DNA of 17,522 bases from Lysobacterales bacterium UBA2790 (GTDB lineage: Bacteria; Pseudomonadota; Gammaproteobacteria; Xanthomonadales; Xanthomonadaceae). The stretch covers positions 1 through 17,522 of the forward strand of contig DEHW01000134.1 of the NCBI GenBank assembly GCA_002352135.1, read 5' to 3'. Both the position numbers and the translations under genes were made by a program. This document shows positions 7,042 through 16,100 of the stretch, one piece after another; position 1 is the stretch's first letter; every line of letters starts with the position of its first letter. The notes under the pieces were generated by a model. The model searched no databases and was not told the DNA's origin. It saw only the letters and a program-made list of their open reading frames with translations.

Positions 7042-7409
7042 TCGTTGCGCTGGCGTTCGATGATCACCCCGACACTGCGTGCGCCGCGTACCGCGCCGGG
7101 TTTGGCCAGTTTGAGGCGCACCCAGGCGACGTTGAACTCGTTGAGGATGATCGCGGCACACTGCTCGGCGAGGGTTTCAACCAGGCCATAACTGGAGTCG
7201 CCGACAAACTGCATGAGGCGCTTGCTCACTGCCTTGTAGTCGAGCGTGTGCTCGATTGCATCCGAGTCTGCTGGAACCCGGTTGTCGAAGGCCATCTCGA
7301 TGTCCAGCACCACGTTCTGCCGGACTGTGCGTTCCCAGTCGTAAATGCCGATCAGACACTCGATCTCAAGCGCTTCGATAAAAACGCGGTCCTTCGGGAT
7401 TTCGGTCAT
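7038..7409 (-). CDS. folB: Dihydroneopterin aldolase
   Basis: Converts 7,8-dihydroneopterin to 6-hydroxymethyl-7,8-dihydropterin and glycolaldehyde, the substrate step directly before FolK. The 123-residue protein has the full family pattern: DRVFIEALEIECLIGIYDWE with the pterin-contacting Glu26, DYKAVSKRL (57-65), GLVETLAEQCA with Glu78, and LKLAKPGAVRGA with catalytic-type Lys103. The ATG at 7409 gives the normal length. It lies 20 bases after the tsaD stop and overlaps folK by 4 bases. The folB and folK products act consecutively, so their coupling is functional. Confidence 0.96.
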   Translation of the reverse strand: MTEIPKDRVFIEALEIECLIGIYDWERTVRQNVVLDIEMAFDNRVPADSDAIEHTLDYKAVSKRLMQFVGDSSYGLVETLAEQCAAIILNEFNVAWVRLKLAKPGAVRGARSVGVIIERQRNE

Positions 7410-7429
7410 CGCATTCACTCGTCTTGGGT

Positions 7430-8443
7430 TCAAACGGCGGGCAATGCTGCCATATCCCAACGTGGCTGCACGGTGATGGCGGCATCGTTGTGCTGGCCTG
7501 CCACCAAACGCAGTGCGCCGGCGAAGGCGATCATTGCGCCGTTGTCGGTGCAGAACTCCGGACGCGGGAAGCACACGCGGATGCGCTTGCGTTGCGCCAG
7601 TTCGTCGAGTTTTTTCCGCAGATCACGATTGGCCCCCACGCCCCCGGCAACCACCAGCGTCTTGCTGCCAGCCGCCAGCAAGGCGCGCTCGCACTTGATC
7701 GCCAAGGTGTCGACCACGGCGTCCTGAAAGCCAAGTGCGATATCCGCGCGTGTTTGTGCGCTTTGATCGCTGTCACGCCAAGCGAGCAGGACCTGGGTCT
7801 TGAGGCCGGAGAAGCTGAATTCCAGTCCCGGTCGATCCGTCATCGGGCGCGAGAACGTGAATCGGCCACGCACTCCCGAAGTCGCCAGCTGCGCCAGCTC
7901 CGGTCCGCCGGGATAGGGCAGGCCCAGCAACTTGGCGGTCTTGTCAAAAGCCTCACCCGCCGCATCGTCCAGGGTTTCACCCAGCACGCGATAGCGACCG
8001 ATGGCGCGCACTTCGACCAGCTGACTGTGGCCACCGGAAACCAGCAAGGCGACGAAGGGCGGTTGTGGCGGGTCTGCCTCGATCAGCGGGGCGAGCAGGT
8101 GGCCTTCCATGTGATGGATGCCAATCGCGGGGACTCCCAGTGACCAGGCCAAAGCCCTTCCAGTCGCCGCACCTACCAGCAATGCACCGACCAAGCCGGG
8201 GCCGCTGGTGTAAGCAACGCCTTGGATGTCCCGGATGTTCAACGCGGCCTGTTGCAGGCAGCACTGGATCAGGGGCAGCAGCTTGCGGACGTGATCGCGG
8301 CTAGCCAGTTCCGGCACCACGCCGCCGTAATCGGCGTGCAGTTTGACCTGCGAATACAGGGTATGAGCCAGCAAGCCGCGTTCGGTGCAATACAGCGCGA
8401 CGCCGGTTTCATCGCAGGAGGTTTCGATTCCGAGAACGATCAT
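7430..8443 (-). CDS. tsaD: tRNA N6-threonylcarbamoyladenosine transferase subunit TsaD
   Basis: Transfers the threonylcarbamoyl group to A37 of ANN-decoding tRNAs, acting with TsaB and TsaE. The 337-residue protein has the same length as the E. coli enzyme and starts [18 protein letters not shown]. The metal-binding HMEGH lies at residues 111-115. [40 protein letters not shown], and near the end [13 protein letters not shown] are the ASKHA-type nucleotide-binding motifs. I chose the ATG at 8443; an in-frame GTG at 8449 would add two residues. It is divergent from rpsU, the classical arrangement in Gammaproteobacteria, with 134 bases between start codons. It heads the tsaD-folB-folK unit. Confidence 0.98.
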   Translation of the reverse strand: MIVLGIETSCDETGVALYCTERGLLAHTLYSQVKLHADYGGVVPELASRDHVRKLLPLIQCCLQQAALNIRDIQGVAYTSGPGLVGALLVGAATGRALAWSLGVPAIGIHHMEGHLLAPLIEADPPQPPFVALLVSGGHSQLVEVRAIGRYRVLGETLDDAAGEAFDKTAKLLGLPYPGGPELAQLATSGVRGRFTFSRPMTDRPGLEFSFSGLKTQVLLAWRDSDQSAQTRADIALGFQDAVVDTLAIKCERALLAAGSKTLVVAGGVGANRDLRKKLDELAQRKRIRVCFPRPEFCTDNGAMIAFAGALRLVAGQHNDAAITVQPRWDMAALPAV

Positions 8444-8498
8444 GGTCACTCGAAGCAGGCATCGCTGGGAGGCGATGGAAGAGGTCGCTGGTGAAAAT

Positions 8499-8528
8499 TT
8501 GCACAGCGCAGGTGAGTGCCCGTATCAT
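8499..8528 (+). promoter_or_regulatory. Sigma-70 type promoter of rpsU
   Basis: TTGCAC (8499-8504) and TATCAT (8523-8528), separated by 18 bases, give four- to five-base matches to the consensus hexamers. Transcription would start near 8535, leaving a leader of about 43 bases that contains a CCCCG/CGGGG hairpin (8537-8550). The -10 lies within GTATCATAC (8522-8530), so the opposite strand also reads TATGAT. It could serve tsaD too, but no -35 was found for that direction. Confidence 0.65.
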
Positions 8529-8577
8529 ACGCGGCTCCCCGTCAGCGGGGGTGTTCAAGAATTCATCCGGAGATCCC

Positions 8578-8793
8578 ATGCCCAACGTAAAAGTCCGCGA
8601 AAACGAGCCCTTCGAGTTTGCCCTGCGTCGCTTCAAGCGCACCTGCGAAAAGGCCGGCATCCTTGCCGAGACCCGCAAGCGCGAGTTCTATGAGAAGCCG
8701 ACCCAGGAGCGCAAGCGCAAAGCGGCCGCCGCGGTCAAGCGTCACCTGCGTCGCGTGGGTCGCGACGTCACCAAGCGTCAACGCCTGTACTGA
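8578..8793 (+). CDS. rpsU: 30S ribosomal protein S21
   Basis: A small basic protein of the 30S platform that helps mRNA binding during initiation. The 71 residues are full length: [40 protein letters not shown] and a basic tail [17 protein letters not shown]. The ATG at 8578 is preceded by CCGGAGA. In many Gammaproteobacteria rpsU is the first gene of the macromolecular synthesis operon with dnaG and rpoD. Here it is followed by a terminator-like hairpin and a yqeY-type gene. Confidence 0.98.
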   Translation: MPNVKVRENEPFEFALRRFKRTCEKAGILAETRKREFYEKPTQERKRKAAAAVKRHLRRVGRDVTKRQRLY

Positions 8794-8829
8794 TCGGCGC
8801 GGCGGTTCAGTCCGCCAGCGAAGAAGCCA

Positions 8830-8874
8830 GGAAATCCGGAGCCGGTGTCGCGAAAGTGACATCGGCTTTTCCTG
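8830..8874 (+). terminator. Intrinsic terminator or attenuator after rpsU
   Basis: GCCGGTGTC (8842-8850) pairs with GACATCGGC (8859-8867) around GCGAAAGT, a 9-bp stem with one G-U pair, followed by TTTTCCTGTTT. Outer bases AGGAAA (8830-8835) can also pair with TTTCCT (8869-8874). It lies 36 bases after the rpsU stop, before the yqeY-type gene, so it should cut down read-through from rpsU. A further 6-bp stem without a T-run follows at 8902-8918 (CCAGCG/CGCTGG). Confidence 0.75.
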
Positions 8875-8949
8875 TTTGCGAAATTCGGTGCGATGAGTGA
8901 TCCAGCGACTGACGCTGGTCCACGCGCACCTACCAACTCGGAGTAGAGC

Positions 8950-9396
8950 ATGAGTCTCAAGATTCGCCTGACGGACGATATGAAGGCCGCGATGAAGGGC
9001 GGTGCCAAAGAACAACTGGCCGTGATTCGCTTGATTCTGGCGGCAATCAAACAGCGCGAAGTGGATGAGCGCATCACCTTGGATGACGAGCAAGTGCTTG
9101 CGGTCCTCGAAAAGATGCTCAAGCAGCGCAAAGACTCGGTGCAGCAGTACGAGGCCGCCGGGCGCGAGGATCTCGCCGCGCAGGAGCGCTACGAAATCGG
9201 CGTGATCCAGGCCTACCTGCCCGCGCCATTGGGCGACGACGAGATCCATGCGCTGATTGAATCTGCCATTGCCGAAAGCGGCGCCAGCAGCGCACGCGAT
9301 ATGGGCAAGGTCGTCGGACTGCTGAAGCCCAAATTGCAGGGCCGTGCCGATATGGGCTTGGTGTCCGGCAAGATCAAAGCACGTCTGGGGGCCTGA
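8950..9396 (+). CDS. GatB/YqeY domain protein
   Basis: A 148-residue helical protein of the YqeY family, related to the tRNA-binding tail domain of GatB. Its own role is not well defined, but it is often encoded beside rpsU and dnaG. The family pattern runs the full length: LKIRLTDDMKAAMKGGAKEQL, VIRLILAAIKQREVDERI, MLKQRKDSVQQYEAAGREDLA, EIGVIQAYLPAPL, and a C-terminal DMGKVVGLLKPKLQGRADMG block typical of the GatB tail fold. GGAG (8940-8943) precedes the ATG. The MFS gene begins 26 bases after its stop, so the two may be co-transcribed. Confidence 0.95.
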   Translation: MSLKIRLTDDMKAAMKGGAKEQLAVIRLILAAIKQREVDERITLDDEQVLAVLEKMLKQRKDSVQQYEAAGREDLAAQERYEIGVIQAYLPAPLGDDEIHALIESAIAESGASSARDMGKVVGLLKPKLQGRADMGLVSGKIKARLGA

Positions 9397-9422
9397 TTCT
9401 GGACAAGCCCGCCGAACCTGGG

Positions 9423-10637
9423 ATGCCCGCAACACCACTCGGGGTGCGTCGTGCAGCCGTGGTTTTCATCTTCATCACGGTGGCGCTGGACGTCCTTGCT
9501 TTGGGCGTGATGATTCCCGTTCTGCCCAAACTGGTGCTCGGGTTTCAAGGTGGCGACTCGGCGGGGGCCGCAAGCTGGTACGGCTGGTTTGCGGCTGTGT
9601 TCGCCGCCATGCAGTTCCTGTGTTCACCCTTGCTGGGCGCGTTGTCGGATCGTTTCGGGCGTCGTCCGGTGATCTTGTTGTCGAACCTTGGTCTAGGACT
9701 CGACTACATCGTGATGGCGCTGGCCCCAAACCTCTGGGTGCTGTTTGCCGGGCGCGTCTTCGCGGGAATGACCTCGGCGAGTATTTCGACGGCCAATGCC
9801 TATATCGCTGACGTGACCCCGGCAGAGAAAAGGGCAGCCGCGTTCGGCATGCTCGGCGCGGCGTTCGGTTTGGGTTTCGTGATCGGACCGGCGCTGGGTG
9901 GTCTGCTGGGCAGCATCGATCAGCGGCTTCCGTTCTGGGTGGCGGCGGGCTTGAGCCTGCTGAACTTTGCCTATGGCTGGTTCATCCTGCCGGAGTCCCT
10001 GCCAAAGGAGCGTCGTGCACCCTTCGCCTGGCGTGGTGCCAGCCCGCTGGGTGCCCTGCGGTTCCTGCGTGCGCATGCGGGCGTGGCGCCTTTGGCGGCG
10101 ATTGGGTTTCTCAGCCAACTGGCGCATATGTCCTTGCCCGCGATCTTTGTCCTGTATGCCGACTATCGCTATGGCTGGAGCGAATGGCAGGTCGGTATCG
10201 CCTTGGCGGCGGTCGGTGTGTCCTCAGCGCTGGTGCAGGGCGGTCTGGTGCGGCGCCTGGTGCCGCGTTATGGCGAGGTTCGCATGTTGCGCATCGGGCT
10301 GCTGGCGGGTGCCTTGGGATTTCTGCTGTATGGATTCGCTCCCAGCGCTGCGTGGATCTGGTTGGCGATTCCAGTGATGGCGAGTTGGGGCTTTGCCACG
10401 CCGTCCATGCAGGGTTTGTTGAGTCGTCGCGTGGCGGCGACCGAGCAGGGACGATTGCAAGGTGCGTTAACCAGTCTGACCGGAATGGCGGGCATTTTTG
10501 GGCCGTTCCTGTTCACGCAATTATTCGCGGCGGCCATTCGTCATCCGCAGGCGTGGCATATGCCAGGGGTGGCCTTCTATCTCGCCGCCACCTTGTTGGC
10601 TTTGGCGCTGCTATTGGCATTTCGTCACGCTCGCTGA
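9423..10637 (+). CDS. MFS transporter, TetA-like drug:proton antiporter family
   Basis: A 404-residue inner-membrane protein with the usual length and spacing for 12 transmembrane segments. The loop 2-3 MFS motif appears as GALSDRFGRRPVI (residues 74-86). FVIGPALGG in segment 5 matches motif C of proton-coupled exporters. The early MIPVLPKLVLGF and GRVFAGMTSASISTANAYIADVTP blocks resemble TetA and related exporters. The substrate cannot be told from the sequence, and chromosomal homologues of this type often do not confer tetracycline resistance. The start ATG at 9423 has only a weak upstream GGG. It occupies the place where dnaG is often found after rpsU-yqeY. Confidence 0.9.
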   Translation: MPATPLGVRRAAVVFIFITVALDVLALGVMIPVLPKLVLGFQGGDSAGAASWYGWFAAVFAAMQFLCSPLLGALSDRFGRRPVILLSNLGLGLDYIVMALAPNLWVLFAGRVFAGMTSASISTANAYIADVTPAEKRAAAFGMLGAAFGLGFVIGPALGGLLGSIDQRLPFWVAAGLSLLNFAYGWFILPESLPKERRAPFAWRGASPLGALRFLRAHAGVAPLAAIGFLSQLAHMSLPAIFVLYADYRYGWSEWQVGIALAAVGVSSALVQGGLVRRLVPRYGEVRMLRIGLLAGALGFLLYGFAPSAAWIWLAIPVMASWGFATPSMQGLLSRRVAATEQGRLQGALTSLTGMAGIFGPFLFTQLFAAAIRHPQAWHMPGVAFYLAATLLALALLLAFRHAR

Positions 10638-10703
10638 GCGCATTCCTGAAGCGAAGCCTTTCGCCGCATCGCGTCACGGTGTTGTATGCCCCGGAGGACC
10701 GCC

Positions 10704-10709
10704 TATGCT
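10704..10709 (+). promoter_or_regulatory. Possible -10 box for the DUF4139 gene
   Basis: TATGCT (10704-10709) lies 16 bases after TTGTAT (10682-10687). The -10 is reasonable; the -35 matches only at TTG. It is the best candidate in the 107-base gap, with 35 bases left to the start codon. Confidence 0.3.
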
Positions 10710-10744
10710 CTGTCCGCCCAGTCGCGGGTCAACGGAGGTGCTCC

Positions 10745-12229
10745 ATGCGGATTCTGTTTTTGTCGGCGGCCATTGCTGTCGCTCTGTCCTTGCCTGTCTC
10801 GGCGGCAGACTATTCGTTGACGGTCTACAGCGCGGCACAGCCCGGCAGCCTCAGCACCGAACGTCTGGCCGACTACGGTGACCGCCTGCCCGGCTATGCA
10901 TTGGTGCGTGATCGACGCGAGATGTCTCTGCCGCAAGGTGCGGGTGAAGTGCGTTTCAGTGATGTCGCCAAACGCATCGATCCGACTACGGTCAGCTTTG
11001 CCTCCTTGACCGACCCGTCCGGGACCCGTGTGATCGAACAGAACTACCAGTACGATCTGGTCGATTCGCAGAAGTTGCTGCAGCGCTATCTCGGCCAACA
11101 GATCACCGTGGAACGCCTGCGCGGTGAACAGAGTGACCGCATCAGCGGGCGACTGTTGTCTGCCACGGGCGGCCTGATTCTGGCGCGCGAGGATGGTTCG
11201 GTACTGACCTTGAACTCATGGTCAAACGTCGAGTTTCCTGCCTTGCCCGGTGGCCTGATGAGTAAGCCGACCCTGGTCTGGACTCTCGATGCGCAACATG
11301 GCGGCAAGCACGATGCCCAAGTCAGCTACCAGACTCAGGGAATGACCTGGTGGACCGACTACAACGCCACGCTGAGTGGTACGGCCGGAGTCTGCAAACT
11401 GGATCTGCAGGCGTGGGTCAGCCTGGTGAATCAGTCCGGTGCCAGTTATCCGAATGCGCAACTGAAACTGGTGGCGGGCGAGGTCAATCGTGCGCCCGCC
11501 CCTGCCGAACGAGTCGTCTACGACATGCCGGTGCCGATGGCTGCACCCGCTCCAGCGGCCGCCAGCTTTGCCGAATCGGAGCTCTTCGAATACCACCTCT
11601 ACACCTTGGGTCGCCGCACGGACCTTCCCGACAATTCAGTGAAGCAATTGGAGCTGTTCCCCTCCATTCTGGGCGCGGATTGCCAGCGCGAACTGGTCTT
11701 CACCGCTTCACCGCAGCCCTATTACTGGTCAGGTCCCAACCTGGATCAGAACTTTGCCGCGACGCAGAAGGGCGAAGTGAACGCCTATCTGTTGTTCGAC
11801 AACAAGGAATCCAACCGCATGGGCCTACCCTTGCCGGGCGGCCGAGTGCGGGTCAATCAGCAGAATGCGGTCGATGGCAGTCTGGAGTTCATCGGCGAGG
11901 ATCTGATTGAACACACGCCGCGCGGCGAAACCCTGCGCTTGACGCTCGGCAAGTCCTTCGATGTGGTGGGGGAGCGCAAACAGACGGCGTTTGCCTATGA
12001 CGAGAAGGCGCGCCGCATCGTCGAAGAGTTTGAGATCGAACTGCGCAATGGCAAGAAGACTGCGGTCGACCTGACGCTGCGCGAATACCTGTATCGCTGG
12101 AGCGACTGGAAGATCAGCAATGCGAGTCAGGCCTACCAGAAGCAGGATGCCAAGACGATTGATTTTGCCGTCTCGGTGCCTGCCGAGGGCAAGCGCACCG
12201 TGCGCTATAGCGTGGCCTACCAGTGGTAG
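10745..12229 (+). CDS. Exported DUF4139 domain protein
   Basis: A 494-residue protein with a clear Sec signal peptide: MRIL, a hydrophobic core of about 13 residues and VSAAD as the probable cleavage region near residue 20. The mature part resembles the DUF4139 family. An N-terminal section includes LTVYSAAQPGSLSTERL, GYALVRDRREMSLPQGAGEV and RIDPTTVSFASL. The family core follows, with TQGMTWWTDYNATLSG, LDLQAWVSLVNQSGASYPNAQLKLVAGEVN, the C-terminal AYLLFDNKESNRMGLPLPGG, and GVQ-like end strands finishing KRTVRYSVAYQW. No DUF4140 coiled-coil half, as in MuiA-like proteins, is evident. GGAGG (10734-10738) is 6 bases from the ATG. The long in-frame extension back to 10184 overlaps the MFS gene and is spurious. 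Biochemical function is unknown; the product is periplasmic or outer-surface by inference. Confidence 0.85.
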   Translation: MRILFLSAAIAVALSLPVSAADYSLTVYSAAQPGSLSTERLADYGDRLPGYALVRDRREMSLPQGAGEVRFSDVAKRIDPTTVSFASLTDPSGTRVIEQNYQYDLVDSQKLLQRYLGQQITVERLRGEQSDRISGRLLSATGGLILAREDGSVLTLNSWSNVEFPALPGGLMSKPTLVWTLDAQHGGKHDAQVSYQTQGMTWWTDYNATLSGTAGVCKLDLQAWVSLVNQSGASYPNAQLKLVAGEVNRAPAPAERVVYDMPVPMAAPAPAAASFAESELFEYHLYTLGRRTDLPDNSVKQLELFPSILGADCQRELVFTASPQPYYWSGPNLDQNFAATQKGEVNAYLLFDNKESNRMGLPLPGGRVRVNQQNAVDGSLEFIGEDLIEHTPRGETLRLTLGKSFDVVGERKQTAFAYDEKARRIVEEFEIELRNGKKTAVDLTLREYLYRWSDWKISNASQAYQKQDAKTIDFAVSVPAEGKRTVRYSVAYQW

Positions 12230-12248
12230 GCACCCAGCTATTGCTGGA

Positions 12249-12277
12249 TTGTCGTGGCATGCGTGGGGCCGGATAAT
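12249..12277 (+). promoter_or_regulatory. Sigma-70 type promoter of queA-tgt
   Basis: TTGTCG (12249-12254) and GATAAT (12272-12277) are separated by 17 bases. The -10 matches five of six bases and the -35 three, at TTG. Transcription would start near 12284, giving a leader of about 20 bases to the queA GTG. A 5-bp hairpin (CCAGC/GCTGG, 12234-12247) just upstream may mark the end of the DUF4139 transcript. Confidence 0.5.
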
Positions 12278-12304
12278 GCGCGGCCCTGCGCCAGACCCGA
12301 CCGT

Positions 12305-14457
<2,153 letters not shown>

Positions 14458-14557
14458 GCAGGAACGATCTTTCGGGCGTCCGTCATCGGCTCATCGACGT
14501 GCCTGCGGTATGCTGCGCACTTGGCCTGCGAGTTGAATCTTTGACGAGGAGAGCGGA

Positions 14558-14773
14558 ATGGGCGGTCTGAGTATCTGGCACTGGATCATCGTACTGATCG
14601 TCGTGCTGCTGGTGTTTGGCACCAAGAAGCTGCGCAATGCCGGTGGCGACCTGGGTGCCGCGATCAAGAACTTCAAACAGGGCATGCGCGATGAGAGCGA
14701 GCCCGAGAAGCTGTCTTCCGAGTCGCGTGAGACTGAGGCGGCGAAAGACAGCAGCAAGCAGCGCAGCGAGTAA
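14558..14773 (+). CDS. tatA: Twin-arginine translocase subunit TatA
   Basis: Pore-forming subunit of the Tat system, which moves folded proteins across the inner membrane. The 71-residue protein has the standard plan: a short N-terminus, one transmembrane helix (about residues 6-20), the FG hinge in [15 protein letters not shown], then an amphipathic helix [13 protein letters not shown] and a charged tail. GAGGAGAG directly precedes the ATG. The start of the Tat transcript may lie in the 100-base gap after tgt; a TATGCT at 14509-14514 is a weak -10 candidate with no good -35. tatB starts 11 bases after the stop. Confidence 0.96.
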   Translation: MGGLSIWHWIIVLIVVLLVFGTKKLRNAGGDLGAAIKNFKQGMRDESEPEKLSSESRETEAAKDSSKQRSE

Positions 14774-14784
14774 GTTGCTGCCCA

Positions 14785-15333
14785 ATGTTTGACGTCGGCT
14801 TGATGGAAATGCTGGTGATTGGCGTGGTGGCGCTGATCGTGCTGGGGCCTGAGCGCTTGCCCAAGGCGGCACGCCAGCTCGGTTTTTACGTGCGCAAGGC
14901 GCGTCAGAGCTGGTACTCGGTGCGCGCTGAGTTCGAGCGCGAACTGGCGGCCGACGAGTTGAAGCGTAGCGTCAAGGCCAGTGAGCTGACGCAGTCTTTG
15001 CAAGAGGCCAAACAGGCCTTGCAGGATAGCGTCGCGGAACTGCGCGATGAGCTCAAACAAGGCGAAGCAGCTCTGCGTGAAGCGGCGCAATCCAAGCCAC
15101 TGCTGGAACCCATGCCGCTGGAGACTGATCCCGAGTGGGACAGCATCCGCAGCGATGCCCGGCGGCAAATCGGACGTGCGCCGAGTGAGACAGAGTTGGC
15201 TGGTCAGGCCACCGACCTGTCGTTGCCTGAGGCGGCTGTCGTGCCGCAAGTGGAAACGACGCCGAGCAATCATGCTGTCCAGAACGTGGAAGAGGCATCG
15301 CCCACCGACACCAAGCCGGTCGCATCGCCATGA
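14785..15333 (+). CDS. tatB: Twin-arginine translocase subunit TatB
   Basis: Part of the TatBC receptor that binds twin-arginine signal peptides. The 182-residue protein starts MFDVGLMEMLVIGVVALIVLGPERLP, a transmembrane helix (4-20) followed by the TatB-type GPERLP hinge that distinguishes it from TatA. A long amphipathic, Glu/Lys/Gln-rich helical region (about 25-100) follows. The last 80 residues are low in complexity and variable, as in other TatB proteins. The stop overlaps the tatC start by 4 bases (ATGA at 15330-15333). Confidence 0.95.
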   Translation: MFDVGLMEMLVIGVVALIVLGPERLPKAARQLGFYVRKARQSWYSVRAEFERELAADELKRSVKASELTQSLQEAKQALQDSVAELRDELKQGEAALREAAQSKPLLEPMPLETDPEWDSIRSDARRQIGRAPSETELAGQATDLSLPEAAVVPQVETTPSNHAVQNVEEASPTDTKPVASP

Positions 15334-16100
15334 GTGCAGCGGATCCCAACGCGGAAGAGGCCGAACAGGGCCTGCTGTCGCATCTGATCGAATTGCGCTC
15401 ACGTTTGCTGCGTGCGGTGGTCGCCATCGTGTTGGTTTTTCTGGCGCTGATGCCGTTTGCCAACACCCTGTATTCATGGGTGGCAAAGCCCTTGTTGGAA
15501 AAGCTGCCGGATGACGCACAGATGGTGGCGATTGACGTCGCCAGTCCGTTCTTTGCGCCGATCAAGCTGGCGTTTGTGGTGGCCATCATGCTGGCGATGC
15601 CGGTGATGTTGTATCAGGCATGGGCCTTTGTGGCGCCTGGCTTGTACAAGCACGAGCGAAAGCTGGCGCTGCCCTTGCTGGTCGCGGCGGTGACGCTGTT
15701 CTACATCGGCTGCGCCTTCGCCTATTTTCTGGTCATGCCGGTGGTGTTCGGTTTTCTCACCGGCATTGCACCGGAAGGTGTGGCGGTGATGACCGACATC
15801 AGTCGCTATCTCGACTTCGTGCTGGTGCTGTTTCTCGCCTTCGGATTCAGTTTCGAAGTGCCGGTGGCGGTGGTCATCATGGGGCTGTTGCGCTGGGTCA
15901 GTGTGGCGCAGATGCGCGAAGCGCGCGGCTACGTGATCGTCGGCGCCTTTGTGGTGGCGGCGATCATCACGCCGCCCGATGTGGTCTCGCAATTGATGCT
16001 GGCGATTCCGATGGCGCTGCTCTACGAACTGGGCATCGTCGCCACGCGTATGTTGGTGCGCGAGGTCGATGCCGCCAAGTCCGTGGATGGCGCGGGCTGA
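15330..16100 (+). CDS. tatC: Twin-arginine translocase subunit TatC
   Basis: Core membrane receptor of the Tat system. The 256-residue protein has six expected transmembrane segments and the conserved N-terminal LLSHLIELRSRLLRA (15-29). The family block LAMPVMLYQAWAFVAPGLYKHERK follows. Later FGFSFEVPVAVV and the C-terminal VVAAIITPPDVVSQLMLAIPMALLYELGI are likewise typical. It is the last gene of tatABC. Its TGA (16098-16100) is directly followed by the reverse-strand stop of the secretion ATPase, giving the palindrome TGATCA and leaving no room for a separate terminator. Confidence 0.98.
   Translation: MSAADPNAEEAEQGLLSHLIELRSRLLRAVVAIVLVFLALMPFANTLYSWVAKPLLEKLPDDAQMVAIDVASPFFAPIKLAFVVAIMLAMPVMLYQAWAFVAPGLYKHERKLALPLLVAAVTLFYIGCAFAYFLVMPVVFGFLTGIAPEGVAVMTDISRYLDFVLVLFLAFGFSFEVPVAVVIMGLLRWVSVAQMREARGYVIVGAFVVAAIITPPDVVSQLMLAIPMALLYELGIVATRMLVREVDAAKSVDGAG

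Noticed and set aside
9423..10637. Acquired tetracycline resistance gene
   Set aside because: Family resemblance is to TetA-like MFS proteins in general; base composition matches the surroundings, and no TetR-type regulator or mobile element is nearby.
10184..10744. In-frame N-terminal extension of the DUF4139 gene
   Set aside because: It overlaps the MFS gene in another frame and precedes a signal peptide and a good Shine-Dalgarno site at the downstream ATG.
14509..14514. Promoter TATGCT for tatABC
   Set aside because: No acceptable -35 hexamer at 16-18 bases upstream, so it was not listed as a feature.
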